In this document: in pieces, positions 63,097-64,000 of the stretch
Position numbering within the stretch: the first letter of the stretch is position 1
Layout: each line of letters starts with the position of its first letter
DNA from: Myxococcales bacterium
GTDB lineage: Bacteria > Myxococcota_C > UBA6777
Assembly (NCBI GenBank): GCA_020632975.1
Contig: JACKEL010000003.1
Coordinates: 124,001 to 188,000 of the forward strand
Length of the DNA: 64,000 bases
Direction of reading: 5' to 3'
Translations under genes and position numbers: made by a program
Notes under the pieces: model-generated
What the model was told of the DNA's origin: nothing
Database searches by the model: none
The model's input: the letters and a program-made list of their open reading frames with translations, nothing else

Positions 63097-63668
63097 ACAG
63101 GTCCTCCTTGTTTTCGATGCAGCGCGGACAGGAGTTGTGTCTTGTGGTTGAGGAGCGACCTCTCTGATGTGATGGGCAAAAAAGAGGGTCTACGCTGAGT
63201 CGTCCCCTCAGAACTGTAAATTATTGAAATCATTGAATACGAGAAAGTCTTCCTTGAAAAATAGCAAAGCTCGATTTGCCCGTAGAAAGGGCATCTCCAA
63301 CTGTCTCAAACTGAGAATTAAAAACTGAGGGGACGCCTCAGGGGTCTACGCTGAAACTTGAGGTGGATCTTGCAGCAAAATGGGTTGGGCGTCGAAGGTT
63401 TTCAGAAATGAGGAAGAGAGTTTTTTGCAAGGTGTTGTTTTTCTTGTCTTCTCGGCCGTTTGTTGCGCCCTCGTGGTTTCTTGAGTGGGGGTGAGGTCTT
63501 GAGGCACCAAGGGATGCGGACTTTTCTGTGGTAGTTCATCTCTTTGCCAAGCATGGCTTTGGTGTGGTGATCTGTTGTATTCTTTGCGCTGTTGGGAGAT
63601 AAGGATTGTTCCATGCACTTTCCGTTTGCTCCTGACATCGGCAAAAACAAAACACGGACATACACGAG
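63097..63668. other. 572-bp region without a gene
   Basis: It contains the MITE-like element at 63187-63354 and the 5' regions of the divergent GNAT-cNMP and ABC-exporter genes. Remaining sequence shows no ribosome-site-supported frame. Confidence 0.5.
63187..63354. mobile_element. MITE-like element with terminal inverted and direct repeats
   Basis: CGTCCCCTCAG (63201-63211) and its exact complement CTGAGGGGACG (63325-63335) form 11-bp inverted ends 113 bp apart. A 12-bp direct repeat GGTCTACGCTGA flanks them (63187-63198 and 63343-63354). Each end can also form a small hairpin (63195-63211; 63325-63341). The A/T-rich interior has no gene. It resembles a short nonautonomous element or REP-like dimer. 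Confidence 0.6.
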
Positions 63669-64000
63669 ATGCCACCAACAAACCTCGCGAACCGCTCTAT
63701 CCGACATCGACTCAAAGATGCGCTTTTCTCGACACCCTCAGCTTGGATCTTCGTTGCGACGATTCTTCACTTGTCTTTCGCTTTGGCCTTTCCTTTGGGC
63801 CTCAAATACATCTTGGATCACGCAGTCAAAGGGCACTCTTATTTGTGGTTGCCCATGACGCTTTTGCTGACAGGCGCGGCAACCGCGACAGTTGCGCTGT
63901 TGGTCAAGGACAAGATCGTCTCGCGGCTTGTTGCCCGACAGTTGGGAGAGTTGCGCGCGGATCTGCATCATCTGTTGGTCTCTTCAGCAGAACATCGCAA
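63669..64000 (+). CDS. ABC exporter, N-terminal membrane domain (partial)
   Basis: The frame runs off the window after 110 codons. It starts at ATG 63669 and reads MPPTNLANRSIRHRLKD, then a first membrane helix (WIFVATILHLSFALAFPLG), LKYILDHAVKGHSYLW and a second helix (LPMTLLLTGAATATVALLV), then KDKIVSRLVARQLGELRADL. This matches the start of the type-1 transmembrane domain of ABC exporters. The ATPase domain would lie beyond the edge. The substrate cannot be read. Confidence 0.75.
   Translation, partial: MPPTNLANRSIRHRLKDALFSTPSAWIFVATILHLSFALAFPLGLKYILDHAVKGHSYLWLPMTLLLTGAATATVALLVKDKIVSRLVARQLGELRADLHHLLVSSAEHR

Noticed and set aside
1..64000. tRNA or rRNA genes, prophage modules, secretion-system clusters
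   Set aside because: No CCA-ended cloverleaf, conserved rRNA segment or phage structural genes could be recognised by eye; a tRNAscan or Infernal run would be decisive.

Overview
The window looks like chromosomal DNA from a deltaproteobacterial lineage in or near Myxococcota/Bradymonadota. This is an inference from gene content: a MYXO-CTERM-type C-terminus on a giant surface protein, several Cys-rich lipoproteins, MopE-like CDGxDxDCxGxxDD motifs, NHL repeats, long Pro-rich linkers and an NtrC-type regulator. Genes sit close together on both strands, often in short operons, with GGAG-type ribosome sites and several TTG or GTG starts. I see no tRNA, rRNA, CRISPR array or prophage.

Layout. 0-8 kb: a hypothetical protein with an HTH-like domain, mannose-6-phosphate isomerase, a crotonyl-CoA reductase fused to a CBS pair behind twin operator-like palindromes, an array of 22-nt hairpin repeats, an ABC1/UbiB-type kinase and a glycosyltransferase. 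8-16 kb: a 1229-aa exported protein ending in three tandem DsbA-like thioredoxin domains, a YdeP-type molybdopterin oxidoreductase and an exported barrel-like protein. 16-21 kb: an ECF sigma / FecR-type anti-sigma / Cys-rich lipoprotein operon followed by an IscB element (upstream omega/HEARO RNA plus nuclease gene) that lies between the operon and a Pro-rich lipoprotein gene. 21-32 kb: a 1669-aa beta-helix surface protein with three 849-bp tandem repeats, a bestrophin, an NtrC-type regulator and two Cys-rich secreted proteins. 32-46 kb: CcmB, a TPR protein, NUDIX, a GroES-like protein, a deoC-ALDH-truncated ALDH operon, a beta-propeller, a cytochrome-like lipoprotein, an LRR protein, an HTH/Zn-ribbon regulator, an extended SDR and a phosphopantetheinyl transferase. 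46-64 kb: small lipoproteins, a flippase-like membrane protein, a CsbB/YfhO-like glycosylation pair, an NHL lipoprotein, a degenerate metallopeptidase-like protein, a PAS histidine kinase with a pseudo-receiver, inorganic pyrophosphatase, a GNAT-cNMP/spermidine-synthase-like operon, a MITE-like element and the start of an ABC exporter.

Functional links. DeoC and the neighbouring ALDH can convert deoxyribose-5-phosphate to acetyl-level products. The twin palindromes resemble acyl-CoA-responsive operators and fit control of crotonyl-CoA reductase. The sigma/FecR/lipoprotein operon is a likely envelope signalling unit. The GT2 and YfhO-like genes overlap by 4 bp and should act together in envelope glycosylation.

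The most notable system is the IscB/omega-RNA locus, whose RuvC and HNH catalytic residues are intact and which has no TnpA nearby. Next are the crotonyl-CoA reductase-CBS fusion, the triple DsbA protein and the GNAT-cNMP/aminopropyltransferase-like pair. All functional statements come from reading motifs by eye; no database search was run.
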